Counted from the stretch's first letter, positions 1-12,052 are shown. The stretch: 64,000 nucleotides of DNA from Candidatus Peribacteria bacterium (GCA_943354965.1 CALRDN010000008.1:1-64000), one strand, 5' to 3'. Numbers and translations: made by a program. The notes: a model not told the origin generated them from the letters alone.

Positions 1-85
1 CGCGTTCTCCGTCGCTGCTTTTTTGAATAACGGTTGGCACGAGCATATCCGTGATTCTTTGGAATCGGTGATCAAGTAACGTCAT
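1..85 (-). CDS. clpP: ClpP protease subunit, N-terminal fragment cut by the window edge
   Basis: Reading leftward from the ATG at 46-44 gives MLVPTVIQKSSDGER and then runs off the window. This matches the very conserved start of ClpP, the serine peptidase ring of the Clp protease (typically LVPTVIE.T..GER). An in-frame ATG at 85-83 would add 13 residues (MTLLDHRFQRITD); ClpP proteins often start near the internal Met, but I cannot decide between them. The catalytic Ser-His-Asp residues lie outside the window. Neither start has a Shine-Dalgarno sequence. The opposite strand is also open over this stretch but gives no recognisable protein. Confidence 0.65.
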   Translation of the reverse strand, partial: MTLLDHRFQRITDMLVPTVIQKSSDGER

Positions 86-151
86 ATAAAGAGTGGGGTT
101 AGAGGAGAGGTGAAAAATATTGTTTTTCTTCTCCTATTGTATCACCCTTCT

Positions 152-775
152 TTATTCCTGAAAAAGTATTCTTCCTAATCGAACCATTGTTGCTCCTTCT
201 TCTATGGCGATGAGATAGTCATCACTCATTCCCATGGATAATCTCGACATAGGATTTTTGAATTCGTTTTCTAATTTATCTCGCTGCATTCGAAGCCCCT
301 TATATATGTAGCGACTATTTCCGTTCTTGGATGGGATGACCATGAGTCCCTCGATTTCAAGATTTGGAAATTCTTTTCTATTTTTTAGTATCTCGCGTAC
401 CTCATCCATAGATAGTCCATGTTCTTTTTTCTCATCGGCGTTGATTTGGAGGAGGATCTTTTGCTTCTTCTTCATTTCAGCCGCGGCATCATTAATCTTC
501 TTCGCGAGTCCCAATGAGTCCACGCTATGTATGAGCTCTATAGGATAGGAGAGGAGGAGGTGAACCTTGTTCCTCTGAAGGTGTCCTATGAAGTGATGTC
601 TTACATTTGTAAGATCTTTCAAATCCGGATAGAGATCTCGGAGGTGCTGAACAGTGCTCCAGCCCAAATTTCGGACTCCATTTTCCAAAAGAATCTTTAT
701 TTTCTTTATGGAATGTCCCTTTACAGCGGCAACCAAGGTAACGTTTTTTGCTATATTTAAGCTTTGGATGTTCAT
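152..775 (-). CDS. yggS: YggS/PLPBP family pyridoxal-phosphate homeostasis protein
   Basis: The 207-residue product is a single-domain PLP-binding TIM barrel of the YggS/YBL036c family, which binds PLP and buffers vitamin B6 without known enzymatic activity. The sequence shows VAAVKG with the PLP-binding Lys at residue 19, then HFIGHLQRNK, the HSVDSL strand, a QIN-type strand, GLMVIP, and a C-terminal LSMGMSDD...A...GATMVRLG phosphate-binding segment. It is slightly shorter than the usual 220-235 residues, lost at the N-terminus. A possible -10 (TATACT, 792-787) lies 11 nt before the ATG; GGGGAAG is only a weak SD-like match. It runs toward clpP. Confidence 0.9.
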   Translation of the reverse strand: MNIQSLNIAKNVTLVAAVKGHSIKKIKILLENGVRNLGWSTVQHLRDLYPDLKDLTNVRHHFIGHLQRNKVHLLLSYPIELIHSVDSLGLAKKINDAAAEMKKKQKILLQINADEKKEHGLSMDEVREILKNRKEFPNLEIEGLMVIPSKNGNSRYIYKGLRMQRDKLENEFKNPMSRLSMGMSDDYLIAIEEGATMVRLGRILFQE

Positions 776-821
776 ATTTCTTCCCCAGTATACCCTATTT
801 CATCAACTTTGAAAAATGTCC

Positions 822-850
822 TTGACTCGGCAGACTTCTTTAAATACAAT
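822..850 (+). promoter_or_regulatory. 16S rRNA promoter (TTGACT-N17-TACAAT)
   Basis: A -35 hexamer TTGACT (822-827) and a -10 hexamer TACAAT (845-850) are separated by exactly 17 bp, about 165 bp before the mature 16S. A boxA-like TGCTCTT follows at about 854-860, as in antiterminated rRNA leaders. Confidence 0.75.
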
Positions 851-902
851 ACCCCTGCTCTTGAAGCTTATTTGGCTTTAAGGAGCGCACATTTTTTTCT
901 TC

Positions 903-944
903 GCGTCCTTTAACATTCAGAATGTAGTAGAGAAGCTAGGTAAC
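903..944 (+). other. 5' arm of the 16S precursor processing stem
   Basis: This segment is nearly perfectly complementary to 2557-2596 beyond the 3' end of 16S. The core TTAACATTC..AATGTAGTAGAGAA pairs with TTCTCTACTACATT..GAATGTTAA, extended by GCGTC/GACGC. Long leader-trailer stems of this sort are RNase III-type processing sites of pre-16S RNA. The 3' arm lies before tRNA-Ala, so the tRNA is outside the 16S loop. Confidence 0.85.
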
Positions 945-1017
945 AAAGTTTTTTTGTTTTTCACAAAAATATAAACTCTGAACTACTTTATTGAAGTTCC
1001 GAGTATAAACTAATGTT

Positions 1018-2477
<1,460 letters not shown>

Positions 2478-2556
2478 CAGAGATATAGCCTATGATTCCT
2501 TCGGGAATTATAGGTAAGGTCGACCCCTTATCGTCCTTCGGGATCATAAGCGGGTA

Positions 2557-2596
2557 GTTATCTAGAGTTCTCTACTACATTTTGAATGTTAAGACG
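2557..2596 (+). other. 3' arm of the 16S precursor processing stem
   Basis: Complementary to 903-944 over about 35 bp with few mismatches. It starts about 80 nt after the 16S 3' end. Two local hairpins lie between, around 2487-2517 and 2524-2550. Confidence 0.85.
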
Positions 2597-2657
2597 CCGA
2601 AAGGCAGGAGCCCTTAGCGTAAGGGCTTTTCTTTTACATCACGTTTCGTTTTGCCAT

Positions 2658-2734
2658 GGGGACATAGCTCAGCTGGCTAGAGCACCTGCTTTGCAAGCAG
2701 GGGGTCCGGGGTTCGAATCCCCGTGTCTCCACCA
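2658..2734 (+). tRNA. tRNA-Ala(TGC)
   Basis: Complete cloverleaf: acceptor GGGGACA/TGTCTCC, D arm GCTC...GAGC, anticodon stem CCTGC/GCAGG with loop TTTGCAA (anticodon TGC), T arm GGTTCGAATCC and encoded CCA. It lies downstream of 16S, as in many rRNA spacers, although the 23S gene has moved away. No separate promoter is evident, so it is probably co-transcribed with 16S. Confidence 0.97.
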
Positions 2735-2755
2735 AATTTTTGCGAAGCAAAAATT
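2735..2755 (+). other. Hairpin directly after tRNA-Ala CCA
   Basis: AATTTTTGC-GAA-GCAAAAATT forms a perfect 9-bp stem immediately after CCA, followed by a short T-rich stretch (CCCGTTTT). It may be a terminator or a 3'-processing hairpin. Similar perfect hairpins follow the tRNA genes ending at 6510 and 23481. Confidence 0.6.
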
Positions 2756-2889
2756 GATCCCATTCCCGTTTTCGGTTCGGGCTTTTTGTCGTATCTGATT
2801 TTTAAGTAGCACGAGAATCAGATGCTTCGTCCTAAGTCTATGTCCGTTTTGCTATCTTTTTGCTGTACATTTGGACACACTCTAAGGTC

Positions 2890-3663
2890 TTACTTCTTCA
2901 TTCCTTCGGCCTCCATAAACTTTTTTACATCCTGAATCGTTCCCATAAATTGTGATGGGAAGATGATGGTGGAGTTTTTCTCGACGGCGATTTCGGCCAT
3001 GGTTTGGAGGTTGCGGAGTTGGAGGGCGATTGGGTGTGCCATCATGATGTCGGCGGTGTCGGCGAGTTTTTGAGAGGAGAGGAATTCACCCTCGGCGGCG
3101 ATGATTTTGGCACGTTTTTCACGTTCGGCCTCGGCCTGTTTTGCCATAGCGCGCTGCATGGATTCCGGGAGTTCGATGTCTTTGATTTCTACGACGGAGA
3201 CGATGACGCCCCAGCTCTCCGTGTGAGCGTCCAGGACGGTAGTAATTTCTCCGTTGATGGTTTTGCGTTCGCTGAGGATCTCGTCGAGCTGGAAGCGGCC
3301 GACGATGTTGCGCATGGATGTCTGTGCAATCTGATTAATGGCATCCATTACCCGTTCGATGGCGACGATGCTCTTCACGGGGTCGACGATTTTGTAATAA
3401 GCAACGGCGGAGATATCCACTGATACGTTATCTTTTGTGATGATTTTTTGTTTAGGAATTGGCATGGTGATCGTTCGCATGTCGACTTTTCTGACTCGAT
3501 CGATCAGGGGAATCATCCAGTTCAAGCCTGGCTCTTTGACTCCTACGACTTTTCCGAAGCGGAAGATGACACCTTTTTCATATTGTGAAACCGTGAAAAA
3601 TCCACTGATGATGAGGGCTACTATGACGATTATATATGGATATTGGGAGATGAATTCGAGCAT
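2890..3663 (-). CDS. Slipin/stomatin-like SPFH-domain membrane protein
   Basis: The 257-residue product has an N-terminal membrane segment (about 8-26) followed by an SPFH domain: [25 protein letters not shown], the strand [13 protein letters not shown] and [18 protein letters not shown] charged helical region ([21 protein letters not shown]) is the classic stomatin oligomerisation helix. Slipins form membrane microdomain scaffolds, often beside an NfeD protease partner; none is seen here. The next gene on this strand is the P-type ATPase, 26 bp upstream, so the two are probably co-transcribed. A CATAAT hexamer lies 11 nt before the ATG but no Shine-Dalgarno sequence. Confidence 0.9.
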   Translation of the reverse strand: MLEFISQYPYIIVIVALIISGFFTVSQYEKGVIFRFGKVVGVKEPGLNWMIPLIDRVRKVDMRTITMPIPKQKIITKDNVSVDISAVAYYKIVDPVKSIVAIERVMDAINQIAQTSMRNIVGRFQLDEILSERKTINGEITTVLDAHTESWGVIVSVVEIKDIELPESMQRAMAKQAEAEREKRAKIIAAEGEFLSSQKLADTADIMMAHPIALQLRNLQTMAEIAVEKNSTIIFPSQFMGTIQDVKKFMEAEGMKK

Positions 3664-3689
3664 GTTTGTGGTGGATTATGATATATACT

Positions 3690-5555
3690 TTAAATTTTTC
3701 CGGTGTGTACGCGCAGCGCATTGAGAATGACGATAATATCTACTACTTCCTGAATTATCGCTCCATAGATTGGTGAGATGTATCCAAGTGCTGCGAGAAT
3801 CATGAAGAAAATGCTAAGCCCCATTCCGGTATAGATGCTTTGTTTGGCTACGGTGAGGGTGCGCCGAGCGATAGCGAAGGCGTCACTTACTCGTTCGATG
3901 TTATCTACCATAATGACGATATCTGCTACTTCGGAGGTTGCCGTAGAGCCGGTAGAACCCATAGCGATTCCTATGTCTGCTGCGGCTAATGCTGGTGCGT
4001 CATTGATGCCATCTCCCACCATGACGACCGGCGATGACTCTCTTCTGAGGCGTTCGATATGCCTAAGTTTATCGTCCGGAAGGCATTCGGCGATCACTTC
4101 ATGTACGCCGGCCTGTTCGCCAATATGATCCGCTACCGCTTTGCGATCACCAGTGAGCATAATTGTTCTCTGTACGCCATTTATATGCAGTGCTTCAAAA
4201 AGCATTTTTACCTCTGGACGTACGGTATCTGCGAGATAAATCGTTCCGAGGAATTCTTTTTCACTTGCAAGATAGAGTGCCATTTTTCCCTCGTTCTTGA
4301 GGTTTTTTTCGTGTTCTTTTACGTCGCTAGGAATAGCAATATTTTGAGCTTCAATGAGTCCAAGTTTTCCTAAGAAATAGGTCGTATGGTCGAGCCTGCC
4401 CTTTGCTCCGCTCCCGATAATTTCCTCAAATTCTGTCGGATAGGTTAGTGCTATGTTGTGTGCTTTTGCGTATTGAATTAATGACCGTGCAATGACGTGA
4501 ACCGATACTTGATCGAGTGATGCCGCAATCTGGATAATTTCTTCCGGTGTGCCTTTTGAGGCTTTGATCTCCGTGATGTTTGGTACACCGAATGTGAGTG
4601 TTCCCGTTTTGTCGAAGACGAACGTTTTGGTATTTCCGAGGGTTTCGAGCGCTCCGCCATTTTTGATGATAATACCTCTTTTTGCCGCTCTACTCATTCC
4701 CGAGACGATTGCGATTGGAGTGGCGAGAATCAACGGGCAAGGAGTTGCGACGACGAGCACGGCTAGGAGGCGCATGCTGTCATCTCCTAGAGTCCAGGCA
4801 ACTCCGGAGAGTAATAGTGTGATGATAGTAAACCATCCACTATATCTATCAGCGAGACGAACTAAAGGTGCCTTTGTTTTTTCAGCATTTTCTACGAGGC
4901 GAATAATTTGTTCGTATTGACTATCCTTGCTAACGTGAATTGCTTTAATCTCGAGTACATTACCTTTATTAATACTTCCACTCATTACATGACTGTTTGG
5001 TCCTTTTTCTACTGGCATTGATTCTCCGGTGAGAGCCGCTTCATCTACAGGTGAGTTTCCCTCTACGACTATTCCGTCTACCGCGACTACTTCCCCAGGT
5101 TTCACAACAATGATGTCACCAATAGCAACTTCGCTAACCGGTATGCTTTTTAAATTTCCATTTTCTTTTCTATGTGCTTCGCGCGGAGCATTGGATATAA
5201 GCGCTGTAAGTTCTTTTTTTGCTCGTGATAGAGCGAAATCTTCCAGGGCTCTTCCTCCCGAGAGCATAAGTACAATTACCATACCTGCGAGGTATTGATC
5301 CGTTACATAGGCAGTAACAATCGCCGTAAGCGCAATAATATCTGCTCCAAAGTTTCCTTTTCGTAATGCCCCTAAAATTTCTATGAATACAGGAATGGCC
5401 CCGACTATGAGAAGTACTCTGAAAATTTCCATAGCAATATATTCCAACCCCTGTGTGCGCAAAATAGCCCAGGCGATAATACTTATGAGAGAGGCAATCG
5501 CGATTCCATATTCAATGGAGAATGAGCGTAGGGATTTTTTTATCTTGTCTGTCAT
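3690..5555 (-). CDS. Heavy-metal-translocating P1B-type ATPase without N-terminal metal-binding domain
   Basis: At 621 residues it carries the full P-type core: actuator TGES (176-179), phosphorylation DKTGTLT (Asp315), and hinge GDGINDAPAL near 520. The P1B membrane motif reads TPCP (271-274) in ATPCPLILATP rather than CPC, and the P1B-specific HP dipeptide in the nucleotide domain is HV (SVHVIAR). No GxxCxxC ferredoxin-like metal domain or His-rich tail is present; the protein begins directly with membrane helices. TPC-type P1B pumps exist in several phyla but their metal specificity is not settled, so I give no substrate. It is followed by the slipin gene on the same strand. Confidence 0.9.
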   Translation of the reverse strand: MTDKIKKSLRSFSIEYGIAIASLISIIAWAILRTQGLEYIAMEIFRVLLIVGAIPVFIEILGALRKGNFGADIIALTAIVTAYVTDQYLAGMVIVLMLSGGRALEDFALSRAKKELTALISNAPREAHRKENGNLKSIPVSEVAIGDIIVVKPGEVVAVDGIVVEGNSPVDEAALTGESMPVEKGPNSHVMSGSINKGNVLEIKAIHVSKDSQYEQIIRLVENAEKTKAPLVRLADRYSGWFTIITLLLSGVAWTLGDDSMRLLAVLVVATPCPLILATPIAIVSGMSRAAKRGIIIKNGGALETLGNTKTFVFDKTGTLTFGVPNITEIKASKGTPEEIIQIAASLDQVSVHVIARSLIQYAKAHNIALTYPTEFEEIIGSGAKGRLDHTTYFLGKLGLIEAQNIAIPSDVKEHEKNLKNEGKMALYLASEKEFLGTIYLADTVRPEVKMLFEALHINGVQRTIMLTGDRKAVADHIGEQAGVHEVIAECLPDDKLRHIERLRRESSPVVMVGDGINDAPALAAADIGIAMGSTGSTATSEVADIVIMVDNIERVSDAFAIARRTLTVAKQSIYTGMGLSIFFMILAALGYISPIYGAIIQEVVDIIVILNALRVHTGKI

Positions 5556-5641
5556 GCTATTTGTCGTTATGAATGCTAAAATTATCCTCTTGTTTCTCCC
5601 ATCGTCAATCCATTTTTTGTTTTATTTTCCCCGTTTTTCGC

Positions 5642-5647
5642 TATAAT
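5642..5647 (+). promoter_or_regulatory. -10 box of rsmE, leaderless spacing
   Basis: TATAAT ends 6 nt before the ATG at 5654. Transcription normally begins about 7 nt after a -10 hexamer, which places the start at the A of the ATG. No good -35 at 17 bp is visible. This also argues for the ATG at 5654 over upstream alternatives. Confidence 0.6.
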
Positions 5648-5653
5648 CACCTT

Positions 5654-6379
5654 ATGAGCATTCATCGATTTTTTCTTACACCACAGGATATTGTTAATGA
5701 AGGTGCGTTTACTATTACTTCCGAGGAGTTAATGCATCAATGGAAAAAGGTTCTTCGTTTTGGAGTCGGAGAGGAGGTTATTCTTTTTAATGGTAGTGGT
5801 AACGAATTCAGAGGGGAGATTATAAGTATCTCTAATAAGGCCATTCACGGGAAAATTTCTTCTGTTGTGACGTGTGACACTGAACTTTCTACAAAAATTG
5901 TACTTGCCCAGAGTATCCTCAAGAATCCCGAAAAGTTTGAGTGGGTGCTGCAAAAGGGGACTGAATTGGGAGTGAGTGAGTTCTATCCTATTATTACCCA
6001 TCGCACGGAGCGACAGTTTTTGCCCAAGCACGAGCGCCTGCAGCGCATCCTCGTTGAGGCTACCGAACAGTGCGGACGATGTATCGTTCCTATTTTACAT
6101 GAGCCGATGAAATTTGAGGCGTTTTTGAAGCATATTGCCGCGGAGAAACCGATGCTTCTTATTCCTCATACTATAGGAGGGAAATCAATTGATACCTTGA
6201 AGATGGTACAAAAAAAGCCTGCCGTTCTCTGTATTGGTCCTGAAGGGGGGTTTGATGATAAGGAAGTTGAAGAAGTCAAAAAAGCTGGTGGCATATCCGT
6301 TACGCTTGGTAAGCGAATATTGCGCTCTGAGACGGCTTCGCTAGCAGCGGTAACTTTGTTGGCTGCGCAAATTGAATAG
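5654..6379 (+). CDS. rsmE: 16S rRNA (uracil-1498-N3)-methyltransferase RsmE
   Basis: The 241-residue product is a SPOUT-class methyltransferase that methylates U1498 in the 16S decoding centre. It has an N-terminal PUA-like barrel (MSIHRFF...; VILFNGSGNEFRGEI) and the C-terminal trefoil knot with QKGTELGVSEFYPIITHRTE, the EQCGR motif, LCIGPEGGFDDKEVE (SAM loop) and LGKRILRSETASLAAV. An upstream in-frame extension of 27 residues is possible but does not resemble the family. Upstream is the divergent P-type ATPase; downstream is a pair of tRNA-Ala genes. Confidence 0.93.
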   Translation: MSIHRFFLTPQDIVNEGAFTITSEELMHQWKKVLRFGVGEEVILFNGSGNEFRGEIISISNKAIHGKISSVVTCDTELSTKIVLAQSILKNPEKFEWVLQKGTELGVSEFYPIITHRTERQFLPKHERLQRILVEATEQCGRCIVPILHEPMKFEAFLKHIAAEKPMLLIPHTIGGKSIDTLKMVQKKPAVLCIGPEGGFDDKEVEEVKKAGGISVTLGKRILRSETASLAAVTLLAAQIE

Positions 6380-6433
6380 ATCTAGTTGCATTTTTCCTCT
6401 AAAACCTCTTTACTATTTGTGGTCAGATTTTGT

Positions 6434-6510
6434 GGGGACGTAGCTCAGTTGGCTAGAGCATCGTCATGGCATGACGGGGGTCGTGGGTTCAAGTCCCATC
6501 GTCTCCACCA
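6434..6510 (+). tRNA. tRNA-Ala(GGC)
   Basis: Acceptor GGGGACG/CGTCTCC, D arm GCTC...GAGC, anticodon arm TCGTC-ATGGCAT-GACGG (anticodon GGC, with the A32/U38 pair typical of this isoacceptor), T arm GTGGGTTCAAGTCCCAT and encoded CCA. Confidence 0.95.
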
Positions 6511-6526
6511 GACACGTTCACGTGTC
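6511..6526 (+). other. Hairpin directly after tRNA-Ala(GGC)
   Basis: GACACG-TTCA-CGTGTC starts at the base after CCA and is followed by CTGACCCCGTTT. It is comparable to the hairpins after tRNA-Leu (23484-23499) and tRNA-Ala (2735-2755). Probably a 3'-processing or weak termination signal. Confidence 0.55.
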
Positions 6527-6551
6527 CTGACCCCGTTTCTAAATACTACAT

Positions 6552-6627
6552 GGGGCTATAGCTCAGTTGGTAGAGCGTTCGGTTCGCAATCGAAAGGTCG
6601 AGAGTTCGAATCTCTTTAGCTCCACCA
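6552..6627 (+). tRNA. tRNA-Ala(CGC)
   Basis: Acceptor GGGGCTA/TAGCTCC, anticodon arm TTCGG-TTCGCAA-TCGAA (anticodon CGC), T arm GAGAGTTCGAATCTC and encoded CCA. It lies 41 nt after tRNA-Ala(GGC), and the next protein gene starts 5 nt after its CCA, so tRNA 3' processing would create the 5' end of that mRNA. Confidence 0.95.
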
Positions 6628-6632
6628 GATAT

Positions 6633-7691
6633 ATGAATCATAAAAAATCAGAACTATATTTTTTACTTATTCTTCTCTTTGGCATTTTCGCCTTAGCTTT
6701 TTTTATTTTCCAGCCTTTTCTCTATGCCCTTATCTTGGCTATAGTTTTTGCAACTGTTTTTCAACCAGTTTATAAAAGAGTGTTTGTTCTTACGCACAAT
6801 AGAAGCGCTTTAGCGGCACTTCTTGCTACTATGTCCGTCCTTGTTATTATTATTGCTCCTCTTCTTTTATTGGGTATGCAAATTTTTCAGGAGGCAACGC
6901 AACTCTATACTTCCCTCGTTGGTAATGGTAATGCAACGGATCTTTCTCGAAGTGTGAATGATGCCATTCAAAATCTCTTAAAACTTTCTCCTGTCCCTGT
7001 AGAATTTTCTATCGACGTCAGTCAGTATTTGAAACAAGGATTGAGCTGGTTACTTCAACATATTGGTCCGCTCTTCGCTAATGTTGCCAGGGTGATGATG
7101 AGTATTTTTATATTCCTTATCGCGCTGTATTACTTATTTAAAGATGGCAATAGGCTCAAGGAGACTATCGTTGCTTTTAGCCCATTGCAGGATATCCATG
7201 ATGAAACTATTTTTAATAAACTGGCACTGGCAATCAACTCAGTAATGAGGGGAAGTCTTACGGTGGCTCTTGTTCAGGGTGCATTAACGGCACTTGGATT
7301 TTTTATTTTTGGAGTTCCTAACGCGGTTCTGTGGGGTAGCGTAGCGGCAATTGCCGCGTTAATCCCGGGCATTGGCACGGCTCTTATTATTTTCCCTGCA
7401 ACTCTTTTTCTTTTTTTCAGCGGAGAAACTTTTTCTGCATTTGGACTTTTTTGCTGGGGTGTGTTGGCCGTTGGACTTGTTGATAACTTCCTGGGACCGA
7501 AGCTTGTCGAACAGGGGATGAAGCTTCATCCGTTTCTTATTCTTCTTTCTATTTTAGGTGGTGTTGGTTTTTTTGGGCCTATTGGGTTTCTTCTTGGACC
7601 ACTCGTTTTGAGTCTGCTTTTTACTCTCCTTGAAATTTATTCTCTTATTAGCGCGGATCATGAACATGACACACGCGTTGAGGCGAAATAA
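6633..7691 (+). CDS. AI-2E family transporter-like membrane protein
   Basis: The 352-residue protein has about eight membrane helices and the AI-2E/PerM (YdiK, YtvI) signature: two N-terminal helices, a soluble middle segment, RVMMSIFIFLIALYYLFKDG, and a C-terminal block with IPGIGTALIIFPATLF, a DNFLGPKLVEQGMKLHP loop and FFGPIGFLLGPLVLSL. The family includes a proposed autoinducer-2 exporter and Na+/H+ antiporters, so the substrate is unknown here. The start at 6633 follows tRNA-Ala(CGC) by 5 nt; an in-frame open stretch through the tRNA is ignored. Confidence 0.88.
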   Translation: MNHKKSELYFLLILLFGIFALAFFIFQPFLYALILAIVFATVFQPVYKRVFVLTHNRSALAALLATMSVLVIIIAPLLLLGMQIFQEATQLYTSLVGNGNATDLSRSVNDAIQNLLKLSPVPVEFSIDVSQYLKQGLSWLLQHIGPLFANVARVMMSIFIFLIALYYLFKDGNRLKETIVAFSPLQDIHDETIFNKLALAINSVMRGSLTVALVQGALTALGFFIFGVPNAVLWGSVAAIAALIPGIGTALIIFPATLFLFFSGETFSAFGLFCWGVLAVGLVDNFLGPKLVEQGMKLHPFLILLSILGGVGFFGPIGFLLGPLVLSLLFTLLEIYSLISADHEHDTRVEAK

Positions 7692-8153
7692 TTACTCTCT
7701 TAGTAGTCTCATCTCATTCAGATTGATGACGTTTTTTACCGTGTCGTAATATTCAACTTTGAATTGATCGCCGACGATTTCGATGACCTTAGCGTTATAT
7801 AAAGGTTCTCCTTTCCATTGGGCAATAATATTTGTTCCAACTTTCAAATCATCTTTTGATGGGACGATGTCTTTAATGATACTTTCGCTCGTAAGACACT
7901 GTTGAGCGCCTCTATCATAGGTAACGTTATATCCTCCGGCGCATGTTCCATCGATTTTTCCGCTATACCATATGTTTTTTTCTCTCTCGGCAAAAACTCT
8001 AGTTCCGCTTGGAAGTCCGATGAAGCGACTTGTTACTCCTATAATGATGACAAGTCCAAGAAAGCCCAATAGAGATCTTTTGGCCCATTTCCTGTAGTGC
8101 ATTGTGTTTTTCATGAGTGGAGGTGAGTTTGAGTGAATAAACTTCTGCGTCAT
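7692..8153 (-). CDS. Membrane-anchored protein with two Tudor-like repeats
   Basis: Up to 153 residues, with one N-terminal transmembrane helix (about 26-46). Two repeats of about 45 residues follow with the pattern G-x-x-V/I-x-A-x-W/Y-x-G/A-K/V-I...V-x-Y-D (GTRVFAEREKNIWYSGKID...YNVTYDRG, then GTNIIAQWKGEPLYNAKVI...FKVEYYDT). This is the strand pattern of Tudor/agenet or DUF4537-like small barrels. The Met at 8114 (MKNTMHYRK) may be the real start, since a TATTAT hexamer sits right against the upstream ATG. Function unknown; a bacterial extracytoplasmic Tudor-like pair is uncommon. It ends one base after the AI-2E gene, convergently. Confidence 0.6.
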   Translation of the reverse strand: MTQKFIHSNSPPLMKNTMHYRKWAKRSLLGFLGLVIIIGVTSRFIGLPSGTRVFAEREKNIWYSGKIDGTCAGGYNVTYDRGAQQCLTSESIIKDIVPSKDDLKVGTNIIAQWKGEPLYNAKVIEIVGDQFKVEYYDTVKNVINLNEMRLLRE

Positions 8154-8267
8154 TATAATAGGTAGCTACCCCCAAGTCTAATTCTCGTTTGACTTACGTG
8201 GGCTTTTTCTATAGCTTATTGCTTGCTTGGAAGCTGGCTGTTCGGTAATGTAGCCATCACAAGATAC

Positions 8268-8344
8268 GGGTGATTAGCTCAGGTGGTTAGAGCGCAGTCC
8301 TGATAAGACTGAGGTCCGTGGTTCAAGTCCACGATCACCCACCA
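8268..8344 (+). tRNA. tRNA-Ile(GAT)
   Basis: Acceptor GGGTGAT/ATCACCC, D arm GCTC...GAGC, anticodon arm CAGTC-CTGATAA-GACTG (anticodon GAT), T arm CGTGGTTCAAGTCCACG and encoded CCA. In many bacteria tRNA-Ile(GAT) lies in the 16S-23S spacer; here it stands alone between the two rRNA units. A weak promoter candidate (TTGCTT 8223-8228, N17, TAATGT 8246-8251) precedes it. Confidence 0.97.
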
Positions 8345-8351
8345 TGATAGT

Positions 8352-8594
8352 ATGAATAAACTCCTCTCTCTCTTTCTCGGTCTCCCCATCGCTATACTTC
8401 TCATCAAGTATCGTCGTAATGTGGGGGATTTTATTGGTCCTGTGGATTTTGCTGAGCGATACCTAGGGAGTGGGGGGACCTACTCACTTGTTATCATTAT
8501 AGCTTTCATGGTCTTCGTCCTATCCCTTATGTACGCCTTTGGGACCTTCCAGGAAATATTTGGTGGCATGGCGACGCCTTTCACCGGGGCTTAG
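8352..8594 (+). CDS. Small two-helix membrane protein, unknown function
   Basis: An 80-residue protein with two hydrophobic segments (about 3-18 and 45-65) joined by a basic/acidic loop (KYRRNVGDF...DFAERYLG) with a GSGG turn. I do not recognise a family. The ATG lies 7 nt after the CCA of tRNA-Ile, so the mRNA probably comes from processing of a tRNA-mRNA transcript. The hydrophobic organisation and tidy reading frame support a real gene. A dyad beginning at its stop codon (TAGAC.CTAGC/GCTAG.GTCTA, 8592-8628) may end the transcript. Confidence 0.6.
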   Translation: MNKLLSLFLGLPIAILLIKYRRNVGDFIGPVDFAERYLGSGGTYSLVIIIAFMVFVLSLMYAFGTFQEIFGGMATPFTGA

Positions 8595-8656
8595 ACGGTC
8601 GTTTTCTAGCTTTAGCTAGCCCAGTCTAGACTTATGAATCTTTTCTGAAAATTCTC

Positions 8657-8685
8657 TTGACGCCCTAGCTTCCCATCAGTAGTAT
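8657..8685 (+). promoter_or_regulatory. 23S-5S rRNA promoter (TTGACG-N17-TAGTAT)
   Basis: TTGACG (8657-8662) and TAGTAT (8680-8685) are 17 bp apart. TATACA, shifted by 3 bp, is an alternative -10. This promoter lies about 370 bp before mature 23S and shows that 23S-5S does not depend on the 16S promoter. The leader contains CTTTAAC repeats near 8703-8720 that may act as boxA. Confidence 0.65.
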
Positions 8686-8828
8686 ACACCAGCACGTGAC
8701 CTTAACTTTAACTTAACTTCACGCATTGAAATTTTCTCTCCTTTCCTTGGCTAATAGGCCAACGCACAATCTTTTGTTCATACACCCTTCCGTTTAGATT
8801 CGGACATATAGGGATTATGGATAAGAGA

Positions 8829-8853
8829 GTGTGCGGAGAAGCACACTTTTTTT
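8829..8853 (+). terminator. Intrinsic terminator-like hairpin in the 23S leader
   Basis: GTGTGC-GGAGAA-GCACAC is a perfect 6-bp stem followed at once by seven T residues. It lies between the 23S promoter and the 23S processing stem, where unmodified polymerase would stop. It may act as an attenuator overcome by rRNA antitermination, or end a leader RNA of about 160 nt. Confidence 0.6.
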
Positions 8854-9054
8854 GTCCCTTGAAAATTCGGATGATTAAAATGCAATCATGCAAATCAGTA
8901 AAATGTAATGCAATGAATGCAATTTCACAAATATATATACTATTAAACCTGGTATATATATGGATAAAACATACAATAGTATACACTCATGTGTATGCGG
9001 TGATCTTTCTTTAGGAGGTAGTTACCTTTGGTAATTGCTTGTTAGAGAGAAAAG
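8854..9054 (+). other. 5' arms of the 23S precursor processing stem
   Basis: Two segments pair with sequence beyond 23S. 8854-8926 (GTCCCTTGAAAATTCGG...) pairs with 12174-12242, and 9030-9054 (GGTAATTGCTTGTTAGAGAG...) pairs with 12053-12078. Together they form a long interrupted duplex around 23S, as expected for RNase III processing. 5S lies outside it. Confidence 0.8.
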
Positions 9055-9057
9055 ATT

Positions 9058-12047
<2,990 letters not shown>

Positions 12048-12052
12048 ATATT

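Noticed and set aside
2-79. Rightward open frame ending at 79
   Set aside because: It is the reverse complement of the ClpP start, which is a clear match.
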